Source: Pseudoalteromonas nigrifaciens
GTDB lineage: Bacteria; Pseudomonadota; Gammaproteobacteria; Enterobacterales; Alteromonadaceae
NCBI RefSeq assembly: GCF_002221505.1
Contig: NZ_CP011036.1
Span: 2,604,001-2,668,000, forward strand
DNA length: 64,000 nt
Direction of reading: 5' to 3'
Below, piece after piece: positions 9,666-18,179 of this stretch. The notes beneath the pieces are model-generated. The model made no database searches. It was not told where the DNA came from and was given only the letters and a program-made list of their open reading frames with translations. A program made the position numbers and the translations under genes. How positions within the stretch are numbered: the stretch's first letter is position 1; every line of letters starts with the position of its first letter.

Positions 9666-10505
9666 ATGAGTGATCAAAATCAATACACCCCACCCAAAGT
9701 TTGGACATAGGACAGTGAGAGTGGCGGTAAATTTGCCAGTATTAATCGCCCCATTGCCGGCGCAACTCATGACAAAACCTTACCTATTGGCGAGCACGCA
9801 TTTCAGCTTTATTCGCTTGCTACACCAAATGGTCAAAAAGCCGCTATTATGTTTGAAGAGCTGTTAGAGCTGGGCTTAACCGATGCAGAATACGACGCAT
9901 ATTTAATCAGCATAGGTGATGGTGATCAGTTTGGTTCTGACTTTGTTGATATTAATCCAAATTCAAAAATTCCAGCGTTAATGGATCATTCAACCACGCC
10001 GCCAACGCGTATTTTTGAATCGGGCTCTATACTGCAATACCTAGCAGAAAAGTTTGATGTGCTTATACCTAAAGATTTAAAAGCTAAAACTGAATGTCGT
10101 AACTGGCTATTTTGGCAAATGGGCTCAGCGCCGTACTTAGGTGGTGGCTTTGGCCACTTTTATAGTTATGCACCCACTAAAATGCAATATCCTATTGATC
10201 GTTTCACCATGGAAACCAAGCGCCAGCTTGACGTGCTAAACCGCCATTTAAGTGCAAACGAATACATGGCAGGAGATGAGTACTCAATTGCCGATATCGC
10301 AATTTGGCCTTGGTATGGCTCTTTAGTGCTTGGCGACATTTATGATGCAGCTGAATTTTTAGATGTTGCCTCATACACTCACGTTGTACGTTGGGCTAAA
10401 CAGGTTTCAAAGCGCCCTGGCGTAAAACGTGGTCGTCGCGTTAACCGCACATGGGGACCTGAAGAAGAGCAACTAGCAGAGCGCCACAGTAGTAGTGACT
10501 TTTAA
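9666..10505 (+). pseudogene. yghU: yghU-type glutathione S-transferase interrupted by an in-frame TAG
   Basis: The reading frame from ATG 9666 is intact for 279 codons except for TAG at codon 15 (9708-9710). The flanking residues (PPKVWT, stop, DSESGGKFASINRP) match the start of YghU-type nu-class GSTs, where that position is tryptophan, so a TGG-to-TAG change explains it. The rest is well conserved (ESGSILQYLAEKF, GGGFGHFYSYAP, VKRGRRVNRTWGPEEEQ). The next in-frame ATG is 9849, which would lose about 60 residues, including the first strand of the thioredoxin fold. YghU proteins are disulfide-bond reductases using two glutathiones. Either a recent pseudogene or a base error. Confidence 0.85.
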
Positions 10506-10521
10506 CCTTGCTGTTATTGAT

Positions 10522-10560
10522 AAACTAAAAAATCAGCTGTAATAGCTGATTTTTTAGTTT
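10522..10560. terminator. Bidirectional terminator between the GST and the proline-rich protein gene
   Basis: A perfect 17-bp stem (AAACTAAAAAATCAGCT and its complement) with a 5-nt loop carries A and T tracts on both sides and serves the two convergent genes. Confidence 0.9.
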
Positions 10561-10580
10561 AGGTGTTGCCTTATTTATAA

Positions 10581-11036
10581 TTACGCTTTAACACTCAGTA
10601 TCGAATCACCTTGTGATAAAGCAAACTTTTCTTGAACCGCCGATAAAATAGAACTTTTATCTTCGTCATTTAACTGGCTTGAATACTGCGCTAACAACTC
10701 ATCTAAATAACTAACTACATCTTTAGTATTTACTTGCTCAATTGAATTTTTAGGCGGTGGTGGCGGGCGCTGACCTTCAGGTCGAGCATCATCACCTATG
10801 CTTTTAGCGTCAAACTCCAACTCGCCCATTAGCTCAGCCAACTCTTTTGTTGGCGCTATACCTTGCTCTTTAAGTGCAGCTTGAATACTTAGCGCGTTTT
10901 CTGCCGTTAAATTTTCGGCATCGAATTCAGCGAGTGTTTGTTTTACAAAGTCACTTTGTGCTGTTGTTAACTTTGCGGTTTGGCTACTTTGTTGCAGCAC
11001 CAGGCTTGCAGAATTACTGCTAATATTATTAATCAT
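10581..11036 (-). CDS. Small proline-motif protein of unknown function
   Basis: A 151-residue protein not recognised as a known family. It is Gln/Ser/Ala-rich and mostly predicted helical, with no signal peptide. A RPPPPPKN stretch near residue 95 separates two helical regions (about 20-75 and 100-145). AAAGGA precedes the ATG. It lies 12 nt after the EF-hand gene and is probably co-transcribed with it. The proline stretch echoes motifs in the neighbouring kinase, EF-hand and YHYH proteins, which suggests a shared process. It may act as an EF-hand partner, but that is only inference. Confidence 0.75.
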   Translation of the reverse strand: MINNISSNSASLVLQQSSQTAKLTTAQSDFVKQTLAEFDAENLTAENALSIQAALKEQGIAPTKELAELMGELEFDAKSIGDDARPEGQRPPPPPKNSIEQVNTKDVVSYLDELLAQYSSQLNDEDKSSILSAVQEKFALSQGDSILSVKA

Positions 11037-11048
11037 TACAGTATCCTT

Positions 11049-11327
11049 TCAACGCTTACGACGAGGTGGTTTATGATCATTTACTTCTTGCTCACTAATT
11101 TCGCCATTACCATCTGAATCTATTTCGTCAAAAATTGTTTGTGCGTCTTCGCCGTGTGGTGGTTTTTTAGCGCTAAACTCTGCATAGCTAATTACGCCAT
11201 CGCCATTGGTATCCATGCTTGAAAAATCAGGTTTAGGTGGTTTGCTATCGCTGCCTCTTGCTGCAACATTTACTGAAAAAGCAACCGACAATAGTGTAAT
11301 AATTGTAAGTGATGATAAGTGTTTCAT
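11049..11327 (-). CDS. Secreted EF-hand calcium-binding protein
   Basis: A 92-residue protein with a cleavable signal peptide (to about residue 22, ending NVAARG). Two canonical EF-hand loops follow: DTNGDGVISYAE and DSDGNGEISEQE, each with acidic residues at positions 1, 3, 5 and 12. Short proline-basic segments flank them (SKPPKPD, KKPPHGED, C-terminal KPPRRKR). The ATG at 11327 is chosen because the signal peptide starts there and AAAGG lies upstream; an earlier ATG at 11357 would add ten residues. It should bind Ca2+ in the periplasm or outside. The promoter carries the same direct repeat as the YHYH operon. Confidence 0.85.
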   Translation of the reverse strand: MKHLSSLTIITLLSVAFSVNVAARGSDSKPPKPDFSSMDTNGDGVISYAEFSAKKPPHGEDAQTIFDEIDSDGNGEISEQEVNDHKPPRRKR

Positions 11328-11375
11328 GCTCGTAACCTTTTGTTTAATTAATAACAAAAGATTACGCTGTAAAAA

Positions 11376-11397
11376 TGCAAATAATGTGCAAATAATG
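11376..11397 (-). promoter_or_regulatory. Direct-repeat operator upstream of the EF-hand/proline-motif operon
   Basis: TGCAAATAATG occurs twice head-to-tail (11376-11386, 11387-11397), ending 49 nt before the EF-hand start codon. An 11-bp repeat spacing is typical of OmpR-family regulator sites. A near copy lies at 15861-15882 before the operon that encodes the local response regulator. Confidence 0.6.
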
Positions 11398-11536
11398 AGG
11401 AAGTCAAAATAATGTATATCGCTAATGCATAAATTTAAAATGATAGCAAAATGCTAATGCGAGTAAAAAGCTAAAGTGGTTATTAATTACTTACGTTAAC
11501 GCATCGTATTATGCTAATTAATCAAACATTTTGTTG

Positions 11537-12217
11537 TTAATTACACTGCTGTGGATTTACAAAGCGATAACCAACACCATAAACCGATTGAATAACGCTG
11601 TCGGTTTTGGTTAATTCATCCAGCTTTTTACGCAATTTTTTTATATGACTATCAATAGTACGCTGGCTCACAATACGTTGATCGGCGTACATAGTATCCA
11701 TTAAGCTATCGCGCGAATAAATACGGTTAGGGTTGTTAAACAAAGGCTTAAATAACTGAAACTCAACATTGGTAAGCTCAATACTTGCTGCTTTGTATTT
11801 TACACTGTAGGTGCTTTCATCAAGTTGCATAACATTGGTTTTTGGCTCAACGTTATTCAAGCGCCTTAAAATAGCTTTAACACGCGCCACCAGCTCTGCA
11901 TAACTAAAAGGCTTACAAATATAGTCATCGGCTCCTAATTCAAGCCCAAGTAATCGGTCAATCTCCTCTACCTTTGCCGACACCATAATGATAGGCACAT
12001 TAGAGAACTGCCTAATTGCTTTACACAATTCAATTCCGCTTTGACCAGGTAGCATTATGTCGAGCAAAATCACACTAGGCTTGTTAATTTCAAGCCAAGG
12101 TAGTACTTCATTACCATGATGTATTTGATGCGTTATGTAATGATGGCTTGTTAAAAAATCGCTTATTAAGTTAGCCAGCTTAACCTCATCTTCTACAATC
12201 AGTATTTGCTCTTGCAT
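11537..12217 (-). CDS. OmpR-family response regulator of the YHYH/EF-hand locus
   Basis: A 226-residue two-component response regulator. The receiver domain has the acidic pair Glu9/Asp10, phospho-acceptor Asp53 (VILLDIMLPG) and the conserved lysine in CKPFSYAEL. A winged-helix DNA-binding domain follows from about residue 130 (LTNVEFQLF, YSRDSL, RTIDSHIKKLRKKL, IQSVYGVGYRF). AGAGGA precedes the ATG, and the kinase gene ends 8 nt upstream. It probably binds the TGCAAA direct repeats before the two operons here, including its own. Confidence 0.93.
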   Translation of the reverse strand: MQEQILIVEDEVKLANLISDFLTSHHYITHQIHHGNEVLPWLEINKPSVILLDIMLPGQSGIELCKAIRQFSNVPIIMVSAKVEEIDRLLGLELGADDYICKPFSYAELVARVKAILRRLNNVEPKTNVMQLDESTYSVKYKAASIELTNVEFQLFKPLFNNPNRIYSRDSLMDTMYADQRIVSQRTIDSHIKKLRKKLDELTKTDSVIQSVYGVGYRFVNPQQCN

Positions 12218-12225
12218 AGTGTCCT

Positions 12226-13677
12226 CTAAGCTTTAAATAAGGGTAATTTAATAATGATAGCAAGACCGCCTAAACTAGATTTTTCAGCTTTAATCTCGCC
12301 TTTATGACCTTTAACTATGTGCTGACAAATAGATAACCCCAAACCCGAACCGCCCTCTTGGCGATTTCGCGAACTATCTACTCGGTATAAATACTCAAAT
12401 AAGTGCGATAAATGCGACGGCTCAACCCCCACGCCATTATCTTCAATAATAAGCTGTAAATACATTTGCCCTTTAATACTTATATTACTCGCCGTTAATG
12501 AAATAGTAGAGCATTGTGCGTAATGCACTGCGTTCATTAAAATATTATCGAATAACTGTAAAAGGCGTGTTTTATCTGCTTGAACGGTTATATTTTTTGC
12601 AGCATTTAATAGGTAAAGCTTTATATTATGTTGCTCAAGTATAACCTGATATTTTTGCTCAATAGTATTTAATAACAATGCCATATCAGTAGCTTGCATA
12701 GTGTAATGCATGCCCCCTAACTCTGCGCTATTGAGCATATGCAAATCGTCTATTAAGCGCTTTAAATGCAGGGCTTCGTCGTTGGCCGAGTTTATATTTT
12801 TTGCATTTGGCTCGCGTATGCCAAGTAGCATAGCTTCAAGCTCACCAAGCAAAATGCTCATTGGCGTTCTAAGCTCATGAGAAATATTGGCAAGCCAGCG
12901 TTTACGTACTTGCTCGTCTTTGGCGAGCGTAAATGCAAGCGTATTAAAATCCTCGCTTAACTGCCCTAGTTCGTCTTTTCGATCTAGGGTCAGCTTAGTC
13001 TCGTAATTGCCTTGCGTTAAGCGGTGCATACCGTTAGCTATTTGTTTTACTGGGCTAACTAAATGCCGAGATAATAAAAAGGTAACCAGTAATGTAAGCA
13101 GTACCGCCGCTAAAGCAATAAACCATAAGTAGTTTGTTTGCTGCTGTAAAAAATCAAGTTCGTAGCCATCAACTAAGCTATCTCTTTTGGATACAGCTAA
13201 ATAACCAACCGCTTTATTATTCACTGTAATGGCTGTAGTCATATAGTTTAAATTACTTAAATACCTGCCCACTATTCGCTGTTTATTTTCGTCAAGCAAA
13301 GCATAATGAGCAATATTTTCAGGAGGTGGTCGGCGCGCGCCTAAAACAATATGCTCGGATGGTGGTGGCCGGCGCATCATTCGCCCTCTTGGATCAGGGC
13401 TTTTTGGTAACTTAGATAAAAACTGGCTGTTTTCTAGTTGCGATTCTATAAGCATTCTAAAGTTTTTGTCGCCGCCAATAACTAACTCCCACGAGGGCGT
13501 TTTTTGATACTGCTTTGCAAGTTGTAGCGTAAGTGGTTCTAATGCTTTTATCTCTTTTGCATTAACAAAATCAATAACGCCTTGCCCTATACTCCACTGT
13601 ATAAGTATTACCATCCCTGCAATAACACTAAAGGTAAAACTAAATAGTATTAAAAAAAGTTTATTATGAATTTTCAT
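12226..13677 (-). CDS. Sensor histidine kinase with RRPPP motifs in its periplasmic domain
   Basis: A 483-residue membrane kinase. TM1 is about residues 7-28, a periplasmic sensor about 29-182, TM2 about 183-202, HAMP about 203-255, then the H box ISHELR (His267), N box (NAVHYA), G1 (DNGVGV) and G2 (GSGLGLSI). The catalytic half resembles BaeS/CreC-type kinases. The sensor domain carries two RRPPP motifs (residues 102-106 and 115-119), and similar PPP motifs recur in neighbouring secreted proteins. Its ATG overlaps the upstream stop codon (TAATG), implying translational coupling. Stimulus unknown. Confidence 0.93.
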   Translation of the reverse strand: MKIHNKLFLILFSFTFSVIAGMVILIQWSIGQGVIDFVNAKEIKALEPLTLQLAKQYQKTPSWELVIGGDKNFRMLIESQLENSQFLSKLPKSPDPRGRMMRRPPPSEHIVLGARRPPPENIAHYALLDENKQRIVGRYLSNLNYMTTAITVNNKAVGYLAVSKRDSLVDGYELDFLQQQTNYLWFIALAAVLLTLLVTFLLSRHLVSPVKQIANGMHRLTQGNYETKLTLDRKDELGQLSEDFNTLAFTLAKDEQVRKRWLANISHELRTPMSILLGELEAMLLGIREPNAKNINSANDEALHLKRLIDDLHMLNSAELGGMHYTMQATDMALLLNTIEQKYQVILEQHNIKLYLLNAAKNITVQADKTRLLQLFDNILMNAVHYAQCSTISLTASNISIKGQMYLQLIIEDNGVGVEPSHLSHLFEYLYRVDSSRNRQEGGSGLGLSICQHIVKGHKGEIKAEKSSLGGLAIIIKLPLFKA

Positions 13678-14207
13678 TAATGCGTATTTTTAACCTTGCT
13701 AGGAAAGCTTTCAAATCGGTATGTTATAAACTCTTTGGTTTGATCATTAACATACAACGTAGCAACTATTTTTTTGCCCTGAGCGGTCCAATACATGTGA
13801 CCATGATTATTTAAAGTAACCGATACGGTATTTATACCACTTTTAAATAAGTTAGCAGGTAAATGCAATGCATGTCCGTAAATTCGCTGTATTTTAACGC
13901 CATTAATATATAAATGAGCGTGGCCTTGTAAAAAACCGGTATTTTCGTTTGTTGTCGCGCTCATCATTTGTTGCATGTTCATGGCGCCCTCAGGAGGCAC
14001 TGATAAATCATAACGCTGTGTATCTAGAATTAAGTTATAACCCGACATACTATCTTTTAATAACTTAAGGCTCAGTGCCGGTGTGGGTGCAGCGTTTGGT
14101 ACTGCAATAGGCATATGGCTATGATCCATCATTTCCTGCTGCGCAAAGAGCTTAAAGCTCAATAGCACAGCAGTAGTTAGGATCAATGCGTATTTAAAAT
14201 AACGCAT
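13677..14207 (-). CDS. His/Met-rich secreted protein of unknown function
   Basis: A 176-residue protein with a signal peptide (cleavage near residue 22, LFAQQ). The mature start is rich in metal-binding residues (MMDHSHMP), and a central segment holds GHAHLYINGVKI and YGHALHLP, followed by NHGHMYW. This His/Met pattern suggests metal binding, perhaps copper, but the family is not recognised. AAGGAG lies before the ATG, 9 nt after the YHYH gene, and the stop overlaps the kinase start. This position suggests a sensor accessory protein or a target of the same regulator. Confidence 0.8.
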   Translation of the reverse strand: MRYFKYALILTTAVLLSFKLFAQQEMMDHSHMPIAVPNAAPTPALSLKLLKDSMSGYNLILDTQRYDLSVPPEGAMNMQQMMSATTNENTGFLQGHAHLYINGVKIQRIYGHALHLPANLFKSGINTVSVTLNNHGHMYWTAQGKKIVATLYVNDQTKEFITYRFESFPSKVKNTH

Positions 14208-14216
14208 AGTTACTCC

Positions 14217-15809
14217 TTACCTTCTTGGTGGTGGACCCATTGTTTCGCCCGTATCACAGCGACCAATTGAATTATCAGCTAATTGACCTTTAAAACGTGG
14301 CCCAATTTGATAAGGGAACGAAGGCTGTAATTTACCATCGCTGTCTAACGAAAGTGTTATGTGGTAGTGATAACCTTTACCATCGTTGGTATCGTGGCCG
14401 TTATGCTCATCAAGTTGTGCACCTGCTACTGTTTTTTGGGCGTAGTAATAATCTTCAAAATAATAACCGTCGTCGGCATTTAATGTATTACCTGAAAGTG
14501 TTGTTACTTCTGCGCCAATAGCTGGGCCTGTATCGCTTATTTGTGTACCTTGGCTAATATCGTATTGATTGACTAAAGTACAGCTTCGCTCACCTTGCGT
14601 ACCACAACCGCCCTCGCTTGTTGATGCACCATAATCGCGCATTTCCCAACCGCTTAATGCAAGTTGCCCGTTACTTTCATAAGGGCCATAAAGTGGGTAG
14701 CCATCAGCTGCAAAACCATAAATTGGTGAATGCGCATCGCCATCATCTTCAAGTAAATCAGCTAAGCAGCTCGTGTAAAAATGATGATGATATTCTCCGT
14801 TAGCAGCGTGTCCGCCACATACATCCACATCGTATTGTTCGGCAATTGGCGCTAACGTATACCAAACATTATTACCGTAGCTCATACCATCGCCCCAATT
14901 AAATATGCTGGTGCCATTAACCATTAAACCAACTGTACCTAGGCCAGTTTCACAGGTTTCGGTGTCAGGTAAATCGGTGGGTGTTATTGGAAAGTACGCT
15001 TCTACAGCTTGTACAGTCGGACAACCAGGTCCTGGAGGCCAATAGCCTGCACCGCCTGTATCATTACAATTTTCAGTGCTGCTGTTATAACCTATGTCTT
15101 CACCAAAAGAGATTGTTTGCCCTACTGCTGCTGAGGTTACACCGTTATAAAAATCGGTGGCTGCACGTGGGCGGTTATTTAGCGCGTCTACTTGCTCTTG
15201 TGTAAGCGTTACGTCATATTTTGGAATATCTGTGGTTTGCACGTACATGTATTCAACGTCAGCATCATCTTGTGCAACGCTAACAACTTCAACTGATTGC
15301 ACATCTTCAACCACTGCACCATTATTTTGTATATAAGTAGAAGTTGTATCCTTGTTAATTAGCCAACTAGCAAGCTTTGCACTGGTATTGCTAGTATAAT
15401 CTGATGATGCACGCACAGTAATTGTTACACTATCTATAACAACATCATTAGTGCCATCATCTGCACTGAGTTCAAATATCAGTGCTTCGTCGGTTAATAC
15501 CTCAGGTGCTACAAACTCTGTTGACGTTGCAGTACTTAAAGATAAACTAACGGTTGTGCCCGATGTTTGCGACCAGCTAACCGATACTTCACCATCATCT
15601 TCAACCGTAGCGTTTAAATAAACGGTATCACCCGCATTAACTATTTGATCAATACCCGCATTAACTGTTGGAGCTGCATTACTGACTATTTCGCCTTCAA
15701 TAGTTGCACTTGTTGAATCGCTATTACATGCGCTTAAAGCGATGCAAAGTGCACTTAATGCGAATAACTTAGCTACATTCGAGGTTTTTGTTTTAGAGTG
15801 CGTTTTCAA
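14217..15809 (-). CDS. YHYH domain-containing lipoprotein with an Ig/PKD-like N-terminal domain
   Basis: A roughly 530-residue lipoprotein. The start is set at TTG 15809: AAAGG lies 8-9 nt upstream and the product then begins with a clean lipoprotein signal (LSALCIALSAC). The longer frame from 15878 would place an odd hydrophobic stretch before the signal and overlap the operator. A PKD/cadherin-like domain (APTVNAGIDQ to SVTITV) is followed by a YHYH domain (GEYHHHFYTSC, YPLYGPYES, GKGYHYHITL). The C-terminus is GPPPRR, echoing proline motifs in the kinase. Function of YHYH proteins is unknown. It is the first gene of the four-gene sensor operon. Confidence 0.85.
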   Translation of the reverse strand: MKTHSKTKTSNVAKLFALSALCIALSACNSDSTSATIEGEIVSNAAPTVNAGIDQIVNAGDTVYLNATVEDDGEVSVSWSQTSGTTVSLSLSTATSTEFVAPEVLTDEALIFELSADDGTNDVVIDSVTITVRASSDYTSNTSAKLASWLINKDTTSTYIQNNGAVVEDVQSVEVVSVAQDDADVEYMYVQTTDIPKYDVTLTQEQVDALNNRPRAATDFYNGVTSAAVGQTISFGEDIGYNSSTENCNDTGGAGYWPPGPGCPTVQAVEAYFPITPTDLPDTETCETGLGTVGLMVNGTSIFNWGDGMSYGNNVWYTLAPIAEQYDVDVCGGHAANGEYHHHFYTSCLADLLEDDGDAHSPIYGFAADGYPLYGPYESNGQLALSGWEMRDYGASTSEGGCGTQGERSCTLVNQYDISQGTQISDTGPAIGAEVTTLSGNTLNADDGYYFEDYYYAQKTVAGAQLDEHNGHDTNDGKGYHYHITLSLDSDGKLQPSFPYQIGPRFKGQLADNSIGRCDTGETMGPPPRR

Positions 15810-15860
15810 TGTTTGAACCTTTACATTAACGTTTAATAAAACAAAGTTAACAAGTAAAAG

Positions 15861-15882
15861 TGCAAACAATGTGCACAAACTA
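15861..15882 (-). promoter_or_regulatory. Direct-repeat operator upstream of the YHYH/kinase/regulator operon
   Basis: TGCAAACAATG followed by TGCACAAACTA forms an 11-bp direct repeat ending 52 nt before the TTG start. It closely matches the repeat at 11376-11397, and the flanks (AGGAAG on one side, TTTTATTAA-like DNA toward the gene) are also alike. Confidence 0.6.
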
Positions 15883-15902
15883 AGGAAGAATCTACATTAA
15901 AA

Positions 15903-16511
15903 TTACAATTGTGGCCTTTTGAGCACAAATTTATCTTTGGTTGTACTAAAGTAATCGCCGCCCATTTTGCCCACTGCATTTAATAATTCAGGGTCAATAT
16001 AGCCATTACTCATCACGCTATCGTTTATACAAATACCCACTACATCCAATAACATCATTTTTCCGCCGCCAGGCTCATTGGAAATGCTAATAACCTCGCG
16101 TAACTTACATTCAAACCGTACTTTTGAATCGGCAACGCTTGGCGCGTTAACTAACTTACTTGGAGCTTGGGCAATGTTAGCTGCATCAAACTCGCTTATA
16201 TCACTAGGATAATTTGCACAACTTTGGTTCATTTTTTCAACTAGCTCTTGGCTAACTATATTAACCACACATTCTTTAGTTGCCATTAGATTACTAAGCG
16301 TATCTTTATTCGTTTTATCACTAGGGTTTACTTGCGTAACACTTAAAACAGCTGGCTTGCAACTAGCCACAGTAAAAAATGAATAAGGCGCAATATTTGC
16401 ACTACCTTCGCTATTTAATGTACTTATCCATGCGATAGGCCTTGGGCTGATACCGCCTACTAAGTAAGAGTAAACATTTTGGTTGGTATTTTCGGTGAGA
16501 TCTAAAAACAT
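15903..16511 (-). CDS. Flavin reductase family protein (FMN-binding split barrel)
   Basis: A 202-residue protein of the flavin reductase-like/FMN-binding split-barrel family. The N-terminal pattern (YLVGGISPRPIAWIST, NIAPYSFF) is the typical FMN-binding region. Members use FMN as cofactor or supply reduced flavin to partners; no partner monooxygenase is adjacent. It reads in the same direction as the YHYH operon and ends 93 nt upstream of that start, but the operator between them suggests a separate unit. Confidence 0.87.
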   Translation of the reverse strand: MFLDLTENTNQNVYSYLVGGISPRPIAWISTLNSEGSANIAPYSFFTVASCKPAVLSVTQVNPSDKTNKDTLSNLMATKECVVNIVSQELVEKMNQSCANYPSDISEFDAANIAQAPSKLVNAPSVADSKVRFECKLREVISISNEPGGGKMMLLDVVGICINDSVMSNGYIDPELLNAVGKMGGDYFSTTKDKFVLKRPQL

Positions 16512-16608
16512 ATTTTTTCAACTAAATAAGAATATCAACATGCCTAATATCTTAATCCGATGAAGGTTGGGGTTAAAGAAGATTTACAAATGAGAAAAGT
16601 TAAAAAGT

Positions 16609-16634
16609 AAAACCGAGCCTTCAGGCTCGGTTTT
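16609..16634 (-). terminator. Terminator of the FucP-type permease gene
   Basis: AAAACCGAGCCT and AGGCTCGGTTTT form a 12-bp stem 8 nt beyond the permease stop, with T-rich minus-strand sequence after it. Confidence 0.88.
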
Positions 16635-16642
16635 CAATCCAT

Positions 16643-17950
16643 TTAGCAAGGCGCTACATTATTGAATACTCTGACTTTTGTTTTTAAATCAAATGCAGCA
16701 TAAGCTGCAACAATAATAAAACACCCCGCAGGCACAACATAAGAAAACGCGACACTGTATGTATCAATAAACACAGCTTGGAATACAGGAACTATCGCTC
16801 CACCTAAAATAGCCATTACTAAACCAGCAGCACCTAGTTTTGCATCATCGCCTAACCCATGTAGTGAAATCGCGTAAATAGTTGGAAACATTAACGACAA
16901 GCAAGCCGATATACTTACCAGCGCCCATACGCCACTTATATTTGGCATTTTCACCATATAAAAACACAGCAGCATTGCAATAATAGAGGTTGCCATTAAC
17001 AGTTTGGCAGGACGAATAAATCCCATAAGCCAGGTCATTACAAATCGAGAAACTAAAAAGGTGATCATACTGTATTGTAAAATACTTCCCCCAGTAACTT
17101 CATTTGTATCGAGTGCCTCCATTACGTACTGGATGGTAAATGTCCATACACAAGTTTGCGCCGCAACATTAAAAAACTGGGCGATAACACCAAAGCGGTA
17201 ATGGGTATTTTTAAACAAGCGCTTAAACGTTGCACTAAATTCTACATGCTTAGAGACTTTTTTTTGCTTACAAAAATTAGGTGTTTTAGTAAACGCAATT
17301 GCCAACCAAATAAAAACCAACACACAAGCCATACCAACATAAGGCACCATAACTGCATCAAGTTCTGCGCTTATAATGCTAGTTAATTGCTCACTATTCA
17401 TATTTGTGCGCTCACCAGAGGTTGCGGTATTGAGCTTTGGTAAAATAAGGGTGGCGGCTAAAAAAACACCAATGTTAGTACCGACAGGGTTAAATGATTG
17501 CGCCAAATTCAACCTGCGAGTTGCACCTTGTTTGGTGCCCATTCCCATTACATAAGGGTTTGCTGATGTCTCTAAAATAGATAAGCCTCCAGCTAATACA
17601 AACAAAGCCACTAAAAAAAAACCATAAGTCATTGCTTGGCTGGCGGGATAAAACAAAAATGCTCCGATTGCAGCCATCCCTAAACCGGTTAACACACCTG
17701 TTTTATACGAAAAGCGTTTATTGATATATGCCGCCGGAATAGCTAGGCAAAAGTAAGCTCCATAGTAGCTAAATTGTACCAATGCAGACTGCACTGACGA
17801 CATAGTAAAAATTTTACTAAACACTTTTACTAGCGGATCAGTCATGTTTGCCGCAGCTCCCCATGCAGCAAAGCACAGAACAAGTAAAATAAAGGGAACC
17901 ACCATCTCCTTGGAGACAAGAGGTGTTTGTGTGTGTGTGTGTGTGGTCAT
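16643..17950 (-). CDS. FucP-family sugar/proton symporter (MFS)
   Basis: A 435-residue major facilitator of the fucose/glucose/galactose permease (FHS) family with about 12 membrane segments. Family signs include ETSANPYV in segment 4-5 and NLAQSFNPVGTNIG shortly after. It probably imports a hexose by proton symport; the adjacent PfkB kinase suggests fructose or a similar sugar. The N-terminus MTTHTHTQT is encoded by a (CA)8 tract immediately after the start codon, so a change in repeat number would shift the frame. It is divergent from the ROK regulator. Upstream RBS is weak. Confidence 0.87.
   Translation of the reverse strand: MTTHTHTQTPLVSKEMVVPFILLVLCFAAWGAAANMTDPLVKVFSKIFTMSSVQSALVQFSYYGAYFCLAIPAAYINKRFSYKTGVLTGLGMAAIGAFLFYPASQAMTYGFFLVALFVLAGGLSILETSANPYVMGMGTKQGATRRLNLAQSFNPVGTNIGVFLAATLILPKLNTATSGERTNMNSEQLTSIISAELDAVMVPYVGMACVLVFIWLAIAFTKTPNFCKQKKVSKHVEFSATFKRLFKNTHYRFGVIAQFFNVAAQTCVWTFTIQYVMEALDTNEVTGGSILQYSMITFLVSRFVMTWLMGFIRPAKLLMATSIIAMLLCFYMVKMPNISGVWALVSISACLSLMFPTIYAISLHGLGDDAKLGAAGLVMAILGGAIVPVFQAVFIDTYSVAFSYVVPAGCFIIVAAYAAFDLKTKVRVFNNVAPC
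17929..17944. repeat. (GT)8 microsatellite at the permease start codon
   Basis: Eight GT units on the plus strand lie 3 nt inside the start codon of the FucP-type permease and encode His-Thr repeats. Confidence 0.85.
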
Positions 17951-18179
17951 TGCCGTGTCTCAGTTGTTAATGTTAAGTAAAGCATTTAACCAGTTAAATA
18001 TCATTCCGTCAATAAATCAACTATAGTTACTTATTGACCTCCTGTGACTTATTTATACTCTGTCGTAAATTTAATAATAAGAAATGAACCCGGCAATAAA
18101 GCTAATATAGTCGCCAATTACACACACTCGGTGTACAATTAATCAGGTTATTCAAGATAATAACAACTAGGTAGGAATA

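Noticed and set aside
17156..17386. A plus-strand ORF inside the permease gene
   Set aside because: It is antisense to conserved permease segments and lacks an RBS.
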